Translations under genes and position numbers: made by a program
From: Sphingomonas sp. Ag1
Lineage (GTDB): Bacteria; Pseudomonadota; Alphaproteobacteria; Sphingomonadales; Sphingomonadaceae
Assembly (NCBI RefSeq): GCF_000980895.1
Contig: NZ_LAZX01000088.1
Location: 1-64,000 of the forward strand
Direction of reading: 5' to 3'
DNA: 64,000 nt
The notes under the pieces: generated by a model
What the model saw: only the letters and a program-made list of their open reading frames with translations
What the model was told of the DNA's origin: nothing
Database searches by the model: none
Shown here: positions 1 through 8,349 of the stretch, one piece after another
Layout: each line of letters begins with the position of its first letter
Position numbering within the stretch: position 1 is the stretch's first letter

Positions 1-33
1 GGCGCCAGCAGGCGTAGGGGGGAGCTTGGTCAT
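1..33 (-). CDS. N-terminal fragment of a leftward gene cut by the window edge
   Basis: An ATG on the minus strand (31-33) is followed by ten open codons that run off the window edge (MTKLPPTPAGA). A GGAG ribosome binding site lies about 11 bases upstream. Nothing in so short a peptide identifies a family, so only the existence of a gene start is suggested. Confidence 0.3.
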   Translation of the reverse strand, partial: MTKLPPTPAGA

Positions 34-53
34 GGTCGGTCGGCCTCCAAAGT

Positions 54-148
54 GTTGTCTCGACAACTTCACTTTAGACACCCGCTGGCCGGCCATGGCT
101 TGCCCTGATGAACCCTGCGGCCGCTACGCGGCCTTGTCTCCATCAGGG
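54..148. repeat. Pair of hairpins between the edge gene and the truncated transposase
   Basis: GTTGTC (54-59) and GACAAC (62-67) form a compact inverted repeat. A second structure pairs CCCTGATG (103-110) with CATCAGGG (141-148) and contains an inner GGCCGC/GCGGCC stem (119-124, 128-133). Neither is followed by a T-run, so they are not clear terminators. They lie where the transposase loses its 5' half, so they may be the end of another mobile element; this is inference. Confidence 0.4.
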
Positions 149-178
149 CCATAGCGGCTCCCGAACCGACGCTCCCCA

Positions 179-892
179 ATGTGCTACGGCTCGGCTTTCA
201 TCTCCGAGCATATCGAGCAGGCGTGCATCGCCCTCAAAATCCGCCTCATCCATTCGCTGCCGGGGCGTCCTCGCGGGCGCGGCAAGATCGAGCGGCTGTT
301 CCGCACCATCAACGACATGTTCCTGCCCGACCTGCCCGGCCACCTGATCGCGGGCAAGCCGCTGTCGGCGCCAGTGCTCACGCTCGACGAGCTGCGCGCC
401 CGCTTCGAGGCGTTCGTGTGCGGCGTCTATCATCGTCGCCCGCATGGCAGCACCGGCGAACCGCCGATCACGCGCTGGCAGAAGGGCGGGTTCCTGCCCG
501 CAATGCCCGACAGCCTTGAACAGCTCGACATGCTGCTCGTGCACGTGCCCAAGCCCCGTAAAGTGCTGCGCGACGGCATCCGTCTGATGGGCAGGCGCTA
601 TGTCGAACCCACGCTCGCGGCCTTCGTCGGCGAGCAGGTCGAGGCGGTCTATGACCCCCGCGACCTGACCGAGATCCACGTCTACCACCAGGGCCGGTTC
701 GTCTGCCGTGCGCTCAGCTCCGAGCACGCTGGGCACCCGTCGTTGCGCGCGATCCAGCGCGCCCGGCGCGGCGCGAAGGAGCGCGACAAGCAGGTGCCTG
801 CCCCCACGGAGACCTTCGATGGCGACCAAGAGGATACGGCTTCCCGGCCCACCACCTACCGAGGGCTCCGGCTCTACGCCGCTGACGATTGA
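179..892 (+). pseudogene. 5'-truncated Mu/TniA-type DDE transposase
   Basis: The 237 residues match the second half of a Mu/TnsB/TniA-like transposase. The sequence starts at the strand carrying the second catalytic Asp, where relatives read DNGSAF but this one reads MCYGSAF. It then has the GRGKIERLF block with the catalytic Glu and a Mu-type C-terminal beta-barrel domain. The N-terminal DNA-binding domains and the first Asp are absent, and a stop lies just upstream in the same frame, so it should be inactive. It overlaps the downstream ATPase gene by 74 bases, the usual arrangement of transposase and helper ATPase in these elements. The ATG at 179 is only the first available start, not the original one. 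Confidence 0.75.
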
Positions 893-1697
893 GTTCCTGG
901 TCGAGCAGCCGTTCCTGGCGACCCGCGAACATGCCCGGTTCGTCGAGTTTGCCGAAGCCTGCGCGCACTACCGCTATATCGGCGTGTGTCATGGCCGGCC
1001 GGGCGTCGGAAAGACGCGATCGGCGCGCGAGTTTTCCAGCTTCCCCGACCTGGGGGAATATGCCGCGCTCCGTCCCATTGCCGCGCTCCTTGGCGAAAAG
1101 GTCGCTCGCTGCCGCGCCGTCTTCTACACCGTGTCGGTCAGCAACACGCCCAAGACGATCGACGCGGTGTTGGGCCTCAACCTCATTAAGCTGGGCTATG
1201 CCCGGCTGACGGTCGCGGGCGGCTCGCAGGACGAAATCACCCATGACGCCGCCCGCATCGCCTGCCCCCTCGTCATCGTCGACGAGGCCGACCGCCTGAC
1301 CATAAAGTCGCTCGAACATCTCCGCGACATGGCCGATCGCCACGGCTTCGGGCTGATCCTGATGGGTATGCCGGGCTTGGAGAAGCGCCTCGCCCGCTAT
1401 GCCCAGCTCTACTCGCGGATCGGCTTCGTCCACGAGTTCAACCCGCTTACCGAGACCGAAATGCGGCTGCTGCTCGCGACCCACGCCGGCGATTTCGGGA
1501 TCAGCTTCGACCCGGCCCAACTCGACGCGATCGAAGCGCAGGCAGCCGTGATCCGCATCACGCGCGGCAACTTCCGGCTCATGGAGCGCCTGTTCGCGCA
1601 GATGCGGCGGATCATGACCCTCAACCGCGTCGAGGAGGTCACCGCTGACATCGTTCAGGCCGCGCGCGATTGCCTCGTCATCGGACCCGGCAACTGA
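819..1697 (+). CDS. AAA ATPase, transposition helper (MuB/TniB/TnsC-like)
   Basis: This 292-residue AAA+ ATPase has a Walker A motif GRPGVGKT at about residues 59-66 and a Walker B motif LVIVDEAD at about 151-158, followed by a C-terminal helical region typical of transposon target-selection ATPases. In Mu- and Tn5053-type elements such proteins bind target DNA and activate the transposase. The start at 819 is preferred over earlier codons because a GGAGA sequence precedes it and the similarity begins there; it overlaps the end of the transposase gene. The gene looks intact although its transposase partner is truncated. Its stop lies directly against the repeats of the transposon right end. 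Confidence 0.85.
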   Translation: MATKRIRLPGPPPTEGSGSTPLTIEFLVEQPFLATREHARFVEFAEACAHYRYIGVCHGRPGVGKTRSAREFSSFPDLGEYAALRPIAALLGEKVARCRAVFYTVSVSNTPKTIDAVLGLNLIKLGYARLTVAGGSQDEITHDAARIACPLVIVDEADRLTIKSLEHLRDMADRHGFGLILMGMPGLEKRLARYAQLYSRIGFVHEFNPLTETEMRLLLATHAGDFGISFDPAQLDAIEAQAAVIRITRGNFRLMERLFAQMRRIMTLNRVEEVTADIVQAARDCLVIGPGN

Positions 1698-1742
1698 CAA
1701 ATAGCGCGATCAGAACGCCGCCATTTAGCGCGAGCGTTTACA
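1698..1742. mobile_element. Right terminus of the Mu/TniA-type transposon with transposase-binding repeats
   Basis: Read inward from the end, the terminus begins TGTAAACGC and carries two 12-bp direct repeats, TCGCGCTAAATG (complement of 1722-1733) and TCGCGCTATTTG (complement of 1698-1709), 24 bp apart. Repeated binding sites next to a TG-starting end are standard for Mu, Tn7 and Tn5053-like elements. The end is placed at 1742 because the interrupted sigma-factor reading frame resumes at 1743. The matching left end is not in the window. Confidence 0.7.
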
Positions 1743-2240
1743 GGAGATGCCGAGAATCTCGGCGGTTTCGGCTTCCGATTTCTCATCGATCGTCCGCAAG
1801 ACGAGCGTGTCCTTGAGCGATGCGGGCAGGGCGGCGATCGCTTTCATGGCCTCTGCCAGCTGCTGCTCGGCGCCGATCGCCTGGTCGGGTAGTGGCGCCT
1901 CGTCGACGACATGTTCGGCTTCCCCCAGCGCCAGCGCGTGGGAGAAGAAGTTGCGGACCGCGCGGCGGCGGCGCCAGTCATGGCATTTGTTGATGACGAT
2001 CCGCGACATCCAGACCGGAAAAGGTCGCGCAGCGTCATAGCGGTTGAGTGCGGCGAAGGCGGCGACGAAGCTCGCCTGGGTCACGTCGAGCGCTTCGTCG
2101 CGGTTCCCGACATGGCTGCGCACGAGGCGGTGCACCCAGCCCTGATGCCGGCGGACCAGCTCGCCATAGGCCGCTTGCCGGCCTCCAAGCGCCAGAGCCG
2201 CGAGCTCCCCGTCCGAGCAGTCGGGGAGGCACGCGGTCAT
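1725..2240 (-). pseudogene. ECF sigma factor (CnrH-like), C-terminus cut by transposon insertion
   Basis: The protein has sigma region 2 with the YGELVRRHQ and DEALDVTQ elements, then region 4 up to LGIS in the helix-turn-helix. There, the native frame meets the transposon end and finishes with five transposon-encoded codons (CKRSR) and a stop. The second half of the -35 recognition helix is therefore missing, so promoter recognition should fail. It is the last gene of a three-gene operon whose order and overlaps match cnrYXH of Cupriavidus: anti-sigma, metal sensor, sigma. The ATG overlaps the stop of the sensor gene (ATGA). Confidence 0.8.
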
Positions 2241-2677
2241 TTGGACTTGGCCGTCAGCGCTTTCACCACGGCGTCGTCGAACTTGTCCGTCTGATCCGGG
2301 CGCAGCACGGCCCGCATCGCGAAGATATGCTCGAGTGTTTCCTTCTGCAGCGCGCCCATCGCCTGGTGCGAGCGATCCACCGCCCCTGCAACCCGAGGAC
2401 CATAGCCATGCTCCGCCTCGATCGCCTCGGCGAGCCGCGCGTTATCGGCGCGCAGTTCGGCCTCCAGTGCCTGACGCCGGATCGCATAGTTCTTCTCGAT
2501 CGTCTCGAGACGGCTATGTTGCGCGGTGTCCAGCTTCAGATCGCGATGGAGCAGGTCGTGCAACTCATTTTCGACCGGGCGCACCGGAACCACATAGACG
2601 CGGCCGATGACCACACCGGCGATCGCCGCGGCAAAGGTCAGCAGGACGAGGAGCAGGAGCCGGCGGTCGCGCATCAT
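2237..2677 (-). CDS. Periplasmic metal sensor, CnrX-like (heavy-metal resistance domain)
   Basis: The 146-residue protein has an N-terminal membrane anchor (about residues 6-24) and a helical periplasmic domain of the CnrX/Spy-like metal-resistance type. Histidines are at HDLLHRD, AQHS, EAEHGYG and DRSHQ. In Cupriavidus CnrX senses Ni/Co in the periplasm and relieves inhibition of sigma CnrH by CnrY. Here it sits between an anti-sigma-like gene and a sigma gene, with 4-base overlaps on both sides. The metal it detects cannot be told from sequence; the adjacent copCD and P-type ATPase genes make copper or silver plausible. Confidence 0.7.
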   Translation of the reverse strand: MMRDRRLLLLVLLTFAAAIAGVVIGRVYVVPVRPVENELHDLLHRDLKLDTAQHSRLETIEKNYAIRRQALEAELRADNARLAEAIEAEHGYGPRVAGAVDRSHQAMGALQKETLEHIFAMRAVLRPDQTDKFDDAVVKALTAKSK

Positions 2678-2946
2678 TGTGAACTCAGCAGCGTCGAAGG
2701 AGCGAGCGCGAGCCGCGCGTCAAAGGGCGATATCGGCCCGGCTTCGGTCGACCGCACAGGCACGGCCGAGCCGGCAATTCCCAGGAACAAGGCTGCTGCC
2801 GCGGCGATACCGAATGTCGTGGCGCTCAGGCGGGGCATGGCCTGGAGCCGGGCGATCTCGGCCATGACGCGGCTGTCCAGCCCGGCAAGCCGGGGATCGA
2901 GCGGCGCTTCCCGCAACCGGCTGAGCATGTCGTCGAGGTGGTCCAT
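2674..2946 (-). CDS. Small membrane anti-sigma factor, CnrY-like
   Basis: The 90-residue protein has a cytosolic N-terminal segment beginning MDHLDDMLSRL, one membrane helix at about residues 43-62 and a short periplasmic tail. This is the size and topology of CnrY, which binds the sigma factor with its N-terminal helices. It is first in a leftward operon and overlaps the sensor gene by 4 bases. The assignment rests mainly on position, size and topology because CnrY sequences are poorly conserved. Confidence 0.6.
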   Translation of the reverse strand: MDHLDDMLSRLREAPLDPRLAGLDSRVMAEIARLQAMPRLSATTFGIAAAAALFLGIAGSAVPVRSTEAGPISPFDARLALAPSTLLSSQ

Positions 2947-3078
2947 GATGTTTCTCCGTCTTCACTTCTCAATAAGCAGGATGGTCCGGCAACCCTTGTC
3001 CGGGAACAAAAAGAAAAGTGCGAGGGGTGCAGGTCGCGGCTGCGTATTCTCTCATGTCACTGACAGGAGAATGTCCAA

Positions 3079-3456
3079 ATGCGCTTCTTTTCGCCGCTCG
3101 CAGCCATCGCCGCCGTCGGCCTGAGTGTTTCGGCTCCGGCCTACGCCCATCCCAAGCTCGTGTCCTCGACGCCCGCCGCCAACGCCAGCGTCCCGGCGCC
3201 GTCGCGTATAACGCTCACCTTCAGTGAAGGTCTGATGCCGAAGCTGTCGGGCGCCGAGATCGTGATGACCGGCATGCCCGGCATGCCCAACCACCGCATG
3301 GCGGTAACCGGCTTCAAGACGTCCGTCGAAGGCGACAAGACGCTCGTGCTGACGCTCGCCAAGCCGCTCATGGCGGGCAGCTATCAGGTCGCCTGGCACG
3401 TCGTCTCGACCGACACGCACCGCATCCAGGGCAATCTCGCCTTTACCGTCAAGTGA
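3079..3456 (+). CDS. copC: Periplasmic copper-binding protein CopC
   Basis: The 125-residue protein has a signal peptide ending AYA, after which the mature protein starts with His (HPKL), the N-terminal copper ligand of CopC proteins. The C-terminal Asp-x-His of the copper site is seen in DTHRIQG. CopC carries Cu(II) in the periplasm and works with CopD. The ATG at 3079 has AGGAG nine bases upstream; an ATG seven bases earlier is out of frame. copD follows after 4 bases. The gene is divergent from the cnr-like operon, so the 132-base gap probably carries promoters for both. Confidence 0.92.
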   Translation: MRFFSPLAAIAAVGLSVSAPAYAHPKLVSSTPAANASVPAPSRITLTFSEGLMPKLSGAEIVMTGMPGMPNHRMAVTGFKTSVEGDKTLVLTLAKPLMAGSYQVAWHVVSTDTHRIQGNLAFTVK

Positions 3457-3460
3457 CGCC

Positions 3461-4405
3461 ATGAACGACGTGGCACTCGTCGCCGTCCGCTGGGCGCTCT
3501 ACGTCGATCTCGGCCTGTTGTTCGGCCTGCCGCTGTTCGCGCTCTATGCGCCCGGCGGCGGCCGGATGGTACAGCGGCATCTGCCGATGGTAGCAATGGT
3601 GGCCGGTCTCGCCTGTCTCGCCCTCCTGCTGTCGGCGCTGGGGTTCGCGTTGCAGGCAGCGGCCATGACCGGGCTGCCGCTCACCCAGCCTGATCTTTCC
3701 ATGGTCGCAGAGCTGTTCAACGGCACGTCCATGGGAACGGCGCTGAAGGCGCGCCTCGTCGCGCTCCTCGTTCTTCTGCTCTCCATCCCCTTCTATCGCC
3801 GGCAATCCCGTCCTGCCTTCATCGCCTCCACTCTGGCAGGCGCGGTCGCACTCGCGACCCTCGCCTGGAGTGGGCATGGCGCGGCTGGCGAAGGCGAGGC
3901 GGGCTGGCTGCAACTGGGGGCCGATCTCATCCATCTGCTCGCCGCCGGCGCCTGGGTCGGCGCGCTTGCCGCATTCCTCGCGCTGGTACTTCCCAGGCTC
4001 GCAACCGACGATCTCGCCGCTCAAGACATGGACCGGGTCACGCTCGCCGAGGAAGCGTTGCGGGGCTTCTCCCTCGTCGGCACGATCATCGTCGCCCTGC
4101 TGATCCTGACCGGGACGGTGAACGGCTGGTTCCTCGTCGGTCCGGGCAACATCGCCTCGCTCGGGCAGTCGACCTACGGCCTGCTGCTCATCGCCAAGCT
4201 GCTGCTGTTCGCCGGCATGCTGGGCCTGGCCGCGCTCAACCGTTATCGCCTGACCCCGGCACTTGCGCAGGCGATCGAGGAAGAGGACGCGCCACGGGCG
4301 CAGGCGCTGCTGCGCGCGAGCCTCGTCGTCGAAGGCGGTCTTGCGATCGTCATTCTCGGGCTCGTCGCCTGGCTGGGGACACTATCGCCGCCCATGTCGA
4401 TGTAG
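3461..4405 (+). CDS. copD: Copper resistance inner-membrane protein CopD
   Basis: The 314-residue polytopic membrane protein has about eight hydrophobic helices and matches the CopD/PcoD family in length and in pairing with copC. In the family, CopD is thought to move copper across the inner membrane after receiving it from CopC. The gene starts 4 bases after copC, so the two are translated as a unit. A methyltransferase gene follows at 4442. Confidence 0.88.
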   Translation: MNDVALVAVRWALYVDLGLLFGLPLFALYAPGGGRMVQRHLPMVAMVAGLACLALLLSALGFALQAAAMTGLPLTQPDLSMVAELFNGTSMGTALKARLVALLVLLLSIPFYRRQSRPAFIASTLAGAVALATLAWSGHGAAGEGEAGWLQLGADLIHLLAAGAWVGALAAFLALVLPRLATDDLAAQDMDRVTLAEEALRGFSLVGTIIVALLILTGTVNGWFLVGPGNIASLGQSTYGLLLIAKLLLFAGMLGLAALNRYRLTPALAQAIEEEDAPRAQALLRASLVVEGGLAIVILGLVAWLGTLSPPMSM

Positions 4406-4441
4406 CTTATCGTTTCGGACGCCTCGCGTTGGGAGAAGCCA

Positions 4442-5116
4442 ATGCAATCCTACACCCCGCCGCTCGGGACCGGATCGACGAAAGACTATGATCGCGCGAT
4501 CCGCCTGTGGACGCGGGAGAAGCGGTGGCGTGCCGCCATGCTCGCCGCCCTGGCGCCCAAAGCCGGTGAGACGGTCGTCGACGTCGGCTGTGGCACCGGC
4601 AGCTTCGCGCTGATGCTCAAGCAAGCCGAGCCCAGGACGCAGGTGATCGGTCTCGATCCCGATGCCGAGGCGCTCGACATCGCGCGGCACAAGGCCGCTG
4701 TGCGGCGGGCCGATATCGACTGGCGTCAGGGATTTGCCAGGGACGTGGCCCCGGGTACCGCCGACGCTGTCGTGTCGAGTCTCGTGCTGCATCAGATGCC
4801 GGTCAGGGAGAAGGCGGCAACCCTGCGCGCCATGTTCGCCATGCTGCGCCCGGGTGGGCGCCTGGTGATCGCCGATTATGGCCGCCAGCAGGGTTTCATG
4901 CGGCTTGCCTTCCGCCTGACCGTGCAGCGGCTCGATGGCATCGATGATACCCGGCCCAATGCCGACGGCGTGCTCCCCGGCCTGATCGCGGCGGCCGGCT
5001 TCAGGCATGTGGCCGAGACGTTTCGGCTTTTGACCATCACCGGCGCGATCGACTTGTTTACGGCGCATCGACCGGCGCAGGACCACGGCCTTACGGTTGC
5101 CAATGACCTTGGCTGA
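4442..5116 (+). CDS. Class I SAM-dependent methyltransferase
   Basis: The 224-residue protein has the SAM-binding motif VVDVGCGTG at about residues 45-53, an acidic residue at the end of strand 2 (GLDPDA), and the post-II motif [12 protein letters not shown] typical of UbiE/COQ5-like methyltransferases. It lies 36 bases after copD on the same strand and is probably co-transcribed with it. The substrate cannot be told from sequence. Similar small methyltransferases occur in metal-resistance islands, but no biochemical role is implied here. Confidence 0.75.
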   Translation: MQSYTPPLGTGSTKDYDRAIRLWTREKRWRAAMLAALAPKAGETVVDVGCGTGSFALMLKQAEPRTQVIGLDPDAEALDIARHKAAVRRADIDWRQGFARDVAPGTADAVVSSLVLHQMPVREKAATLRAMFAMLRPGGRLVIADYGRQQGFMRLAFRLTVQRLDGIDDTRPNADGVLPGLIAAAGFRHVAETFRLLTITGAIDLFTAHRPAQDHGLTVANDLG

Positions 5117-5167
5117 TGGCGGCCAGGCGAACGGGCCCGCCGATTTGTCCGCTTAGGCGATTACGTA

Positions 5168-5198
5168 TTGACCCTGACACGGTGTCAGACCCTAGATC
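5168..5198 (+). promoter_or_regulatory. MerR-family (CueR-type) promoter with overlong spacer
   Basis: TTGACC (5168-5173) and TAGATC (5193-5198) fit -35 and -10 elements separated by 19 bp, longer than the normal 17 bp. The spacer contains a perfect inverted repeat CTGACAC-G-GTGTCAG (5174-5188). An overlong spacer filled by a dyad is the hallmark of promoters that MerR-family activators untwist. The P-type ATPase start is 26 bases downstream and a CueR-like gene ends the transcription unit. Confidence 0.85.
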
Positions 5199-5223
5199 GT
5201 CAGGCGTCGAAAGGAGCAAGGCG

Positions 5224-7581
5224 ATGAACGAGACACATGGAGCGGCGCATGGCGGCGGTTGCTGCGGCGGCCACAGCGCCGCGAAAGCGGCGACCGGCGT
5301 CAAGGACCCGGTCTGCGGCATGACCGTCGACCCGGCGACCACGGCGCATCAAGCCGAGCATGGCGGTGAACGCTATCATTTCTGTAGCGCGGGCTGCCGG
5401 ACCAAATTCATCGCCGATCCCGAGCGCTATCTCGGCCCGCCAGCGCCGCCGGTCGCGGCGCCCGAAGGCACGATCTGGACCTGCCCGATGCATCCAGAGA
5501 TCCGGCAGGACCATCCCGGATCCTGTCCGATCTGCGGCATGGCGCTCGAGCCCGCGACCGTGACTGCCGACAGCGGCCCCAGCCATGAGCTGGTCGATTT
5601 CACACGGCGCTTCCGGGTCGGCCTGATGCTGGCCCTCCCGGTGCTGATCCTCGAGATGGGCGCGCATCTCTTTCCCGCGATCCATCGCCTCGTGCCGATG
5701 TCGATCTCGGTATGGATCCAGTTCGTGCTGGCGACACCCGTCGTGCTCTGGGCGGGCTGGCCCTTCTTCGAGCGTGGCTGGGCCTCGCTCAAGACCCGCA
5801 ACCTCAACATGTTCACCCTGATCGCGATGGGGACCGGGGTCGCCTGGATCTACAGCGTCGTCGCGACGCTCGCGCCCCAGCTGTTCCCGCCCGCCTTCCG
5901 CGGAGAGGACGGCATGGTTGCCGTCTATTTCGAGGCGGCCGCGGTGATCACTGTCCTCGTGCTGCTCGGCCAGATGCTCGAACTGCGCGCGCGCGAGCGG
6001 ACCTCGGGCGCGATCAAGGCGCTGCTTAACCTTGCGCCAAAGACCGCGCGCCGGATCGGCTCCGATGGCAGTGAAGAGGAAATCAGCCTCGATCTCGTTG
6101 TGGTCGGCGACCGCCTGCGTGTGCGTCCCGGCGAGAAGGTGCCGGTCGATGGCGTGGTCGAGGACGGCCGTTCCTCGCTCGACGAGTCGATGGTCACCGG
6201 TGAGTCCATGCCCGTCACCAAGGCCAAGGCCGACACGGTGATCGGCGGCACGCTCAACCAGACCGGCGCGCTCGTTATCGTCGCCGACAAGGTTGGCCGA
6301 GACACCATGCTGGCGCGCATCGTCCAGATGGTCGCCGAGGCGCAGCGCTCGCGCGCGCCGATCCAGCGCATGGCCGATCAGGTGTCGGGCTGGTTCGTGC
6401 CCGTGGTCATCGCGGTCGCGGTGGTCGCGTTCATCGCCTGGGGCATCTGGGGCCCCGAGCCGCGCTTCGCCTACGGGCTGGTTGCGGCGGTCGCCGTGCT
6501 GATCATCGCCTGTCCCTGCGCACTGGGTCTCGCCACGCCGATGTCGATCATGGTCGGGGTTGGCCGCGGCGCCGGGCTCGGCGTCCTCATCAAGAATGCC
6601 GAAGCGCTCGAGCATATGGAAAAAGTCGACACGCTCGTCGTCGACAAGACCGGCACGCTGACCGAAGGCCGGCCTGCCGTCACCCAGATCGTGCCGGCGC
6701 CCGGCTTCGACGAAGCCGAACTGCTGCGGCTTGCCGCCTCGGTCGAGCGGGCCTCCGAGCATCCGCTCGCGCTGGCGATCGTCGAGGCCGCCAAGGATCG
6801 CGGCATCCCCACGAGCGACGTCACCGACTTCGATTCCCCCACCGGACGCGGCGCGCTCGGCACCGTCGACGGCCGCCGGATCGTGCTCGGTAATGCGCGG
6901 TTCCTCTCGGAAGAGGGCATAGCAACCGACGCGCTGGCGGAGCAGGCCGACGCCCTGCGCCGGGATGGCGCCACCGCGATCTTCATCGGCGTCGACGGCA
7001 CCGTCGGCGGCGCCTTTGCAATCGCCGATCCCGTGAAGCAGACGACGCCGGAGGCCCTGGCCGCACTCAAGGCCGAAGGCATTCGCGTGGTGATGTTGAC
7101 CGGCGACAACCGCACCACAGCAGAGGCGGTGGCAAGGCGGCTCGGCATTGACGATGTCGAAGCCGAGGTACTGCCCGACCAGAAGAGTGCCGTCGTCGCG
7201 CGGTTGAAAAGCGAGGGGCGCGTGGTGGCGATGGCCGGCGACGGGGTCAACGACGCCCCCGCACTGGCTGCCGCCGATGTCGGTATTGCCATGGGCTCGG
7301 GCACCGACGTCGCGATCGAGAGCGCGGGCGTGACGCTGCTCAAGGGCGATCTCATGGGCATCGTGCGGGCACGGCGGCTGAGCCAGGCGACCATGTCCAA
7401 CATCCGCCAGAACCTGGTCTTCGCCTTCATCTACAATGTCGCCGGGGTGCCGGTGGCGGCGGGCGCGCTCTATCCGCTGTTCGGCATCCTGCTCTCGCCG
7501 ATCATCGCGGCCGCCGCCATGGCGCTCTCCTCGGTCAGCGTGGTCACCAACGCGCTGCGCCTCAACCGGAAAGCGCTGTGA
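5224..7581 (+). CDS. Copper/silver-translocating P1B-type ATPase with YHS and HMBD domains
   Basis: The 785-residue pump exports monovalent copper or silver from the cytosol. It has an N-terminal YHS domain (residues about 29-72, PVCGM and FCSAGC), a heavy-metal-binding domain with CPMHPEI and CPICGM (about 86-106), the ion-channel motif CPC at 430-432, the phosphorylation motif DKTGT starting at Asp474, and the hinge motif [11 protein letters not shown] in the sixth helix marks Cu+/Ag+ pumps (P1B-1). A short Gly/Cys/His-rich stretch (GGGCCGGH) precedes the YHS domain. The start at 5224 follows AGGAG and lies just downstream of the MerR-type promoter; the frame is open further upstream but that part has no similarity. 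The stop overlaps the regulator start. Confidence 0.93.
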   Translation: MNETHGAAHGGGCCGGHSAAKAATGVKDPVCGMTVDPATTAHQAEHGGERYHFCSAGCRTKFIADPERYLGPPAPPVAAPEGTIWTCPMHPEIRQDHPGSCPICGMALEPATVTADSGPSHELVDFTRRFRVGLMLALPVLILEMGAHLFPAIHRLVPMSISVWIQFVLATPVVLWAGWPFFERGWASLKTRNLNMFTLIAMGTGVAWIYSVVATLAPQLFPPAFRGEDGMVAVYFEAAAVITVLVLLGQMLELRARERTSGAIKALLNLAPKTARRIGSDGSEEEISLDLVVVGDRLRVRPGEKVPVDGVVEDGRSSLDESMVTGESMPVTKAKADTVIGGTLNQTGALVIVADKVGRDTMLARIVQMVAEAQRSRAPIQRMADQVSGWFVPVVIAVAVVAFIAWGIWGPEPRFAYGLVAAVAVLIIACPCALGLATPMSIMVGVGRGAGLGVLIKNAEALEHMEKVDTLVVDKTGTLTEGRPAVTQIVPAPGFDEAELLRLAASVERASEHPLALAIVEAAKDRGIPTSDVTDFDSPTGRGALGTVDGRRIVLGNARFLSEEGIATDALAEQADALRRDGATAIFIGVDGTVGGAFAIADPVKQTTPEALAALKAEGIRVVMLTGDNRTTAEAVARRLGIDDVEAEVLPDQKSAVVARLKSEGRVVAMAGDGVNDAPALAAADVGIAMGSGTDVAIESAGVTLLKGDLMGIVRARRLSQATMSNIRQNLVFAFIYNVAGVPVAAGALYPLFGILLSPIIAAAAMALSSVSVVTNALRLNRKAL

Positions 7582-7976
7582 ACATCGGGGAGGCGTCGAA
7601 GCAAAGCGGGGTCTCGGAGCGGATGATCCGCCATTATGAGAAGATCGGCCTCATCCCGGCGCCGCCGCGCCGGGGAGCGGGTTATCGCGACTATGGCGAG
7701 AGTGACCTCCATCGCCTGCGGTTCATCGCCAATGCCCGCGATCTCGGTTTTCCGATCGAGGAGATCCGGACCCTGCTCGGCCTGTGGGCCGACACGGGCC
7801 GCAGCAGCGCCGATGTAAAGCGGGTCGCGTTGGCGCGGGCGGAGGAATTGCAGCGCAAGGCCGAAGCGCTGACGACCCTGCGCGAGACCCTCGTCGATCT
7901 CGCCGAGCGCTGTCATGGCGACGAGCGGCCAGATTGTCCCATCATCGCGGAACTGAGTCTCGACAGAAAATGTTAG
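7578..7976 (+). CDS. cueR: MerR-family copper-responsive regulator (CueR-like)
   Basis: The 132-residue protein has an N-terminal MerR helix-turn-helix ([20 protein letters not shown]), a dimerisation helix and a metal loop with Cys112 and Cys120 ([10 protein letters not shown]). These are the positions of the two Cu(I)/Ag(I) ligands in E. coli CueR. The GTG start overlaps the ATPase stop by 4 bases, so pump and regulator are one operon and the regulator probably activates the dyad promoter at 5168. No second Cys or His cluster suggesting Zn or Hg specificity is visible. Confidence 0.92.
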   Translation: MNIGEASKQSGVSERMIRHYEKIGLIPAPPRRGAGYRDYGESDLHRLRFIANARDLGFPIEEIRTLLGLWADTGRSSADVKRVALARAEELQRKAEALTTLRETLVDLAERCHGDERPDCPIIAELSLDRKC

Positions 7977-8191
7977 CGCCGGCCGCCTCTCGGACCAGAC
8001 CCGCTCTGGCGGCCGGGGTGCTGATCGCACTTGGCATTCTCACGACGGGCCTCGCGATATATTTCCTCGCAGTCCGCCCGCCACTGCTGGCGGAGGATCT
8101 TCGCCATATCGGCGGCAACCCGCAGACCCTTTCGCCGGTATTGCGGGACTGGTTCGGCGGGATAGCTGGCTCGCCCGTGCGACCGCACTGA
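7970..8191 (+). CDS. Small membrane protein, possibly a truncated remnant
   Basis: This 73-residue frame starts inside the last codons of the CueR-like gene (ATGTTAG overlap) and has one clear membrane helix at about residues 12-34. It is followed by RPPLLAEDLRHIGG, which resembles a motif in longer small membrane proteins. The rest of such a protein is missing: the frame stops and hydrophobic potential continues only in another frame at 8160-8250. It may be a decayed gene rather than a complete one. Confidence 0.45.
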   Translation: MLAPAASRTRPALAAGVLIALGILTTGLAIYFLAVRPPLLAEDLRHIGGNPQTLSPVLRDWFGGIAGSPVRPH

Positions 8192-8276
8192 GCCTCCTGA
8201 TCGTATTTGGCCGCTTTTCATACAGCAATGTCGTGCTGAGCTCTGACTTCTGGGGCTGGCATATGCGAGGCAATCC

Positions 8277-8294
8277 CTCCGTAGGACTACGGAG
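8277..8294. promoter_or_regulatory. 18-bp palindrome upstream of the PHA synthase gene
   Basis: CTCCGTAG-GA-CTACGGAG is a perfect inverted repeat with 8-bp arms, centred about 65 bases before the phaC start. It shares GTAGGAC-(C/T)A-(C/T)-GG with a palindromic region upstream of the FixJ-type regulator gene at 23281-23294. An operator role is inferred from symmetry, position and recurrence. Confidence 0.5.
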
Positions 8295-8349
8295 TGCGCA
8301 GAGGCTTCCTGCGCTTCAGGGCTTGTTGCACCGCAGCAGGAGCGAAAAT

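Noticed and set aside
3001..3030. GGAAC sequence that could be an ECF sigma -35 box before copC
   Set aside because: No matching -10 at a suitable distance was visible, so it was not called as a promoter.
5200..6762. Long open frame opposite the P-type ATPase gene
   Set aside because: It is antisense to a well-conserved pump; long antisense frames are expected in GC-rich DNA with this codon phase, and its composition (Arg, His, Asp-rich) matches no protein family.
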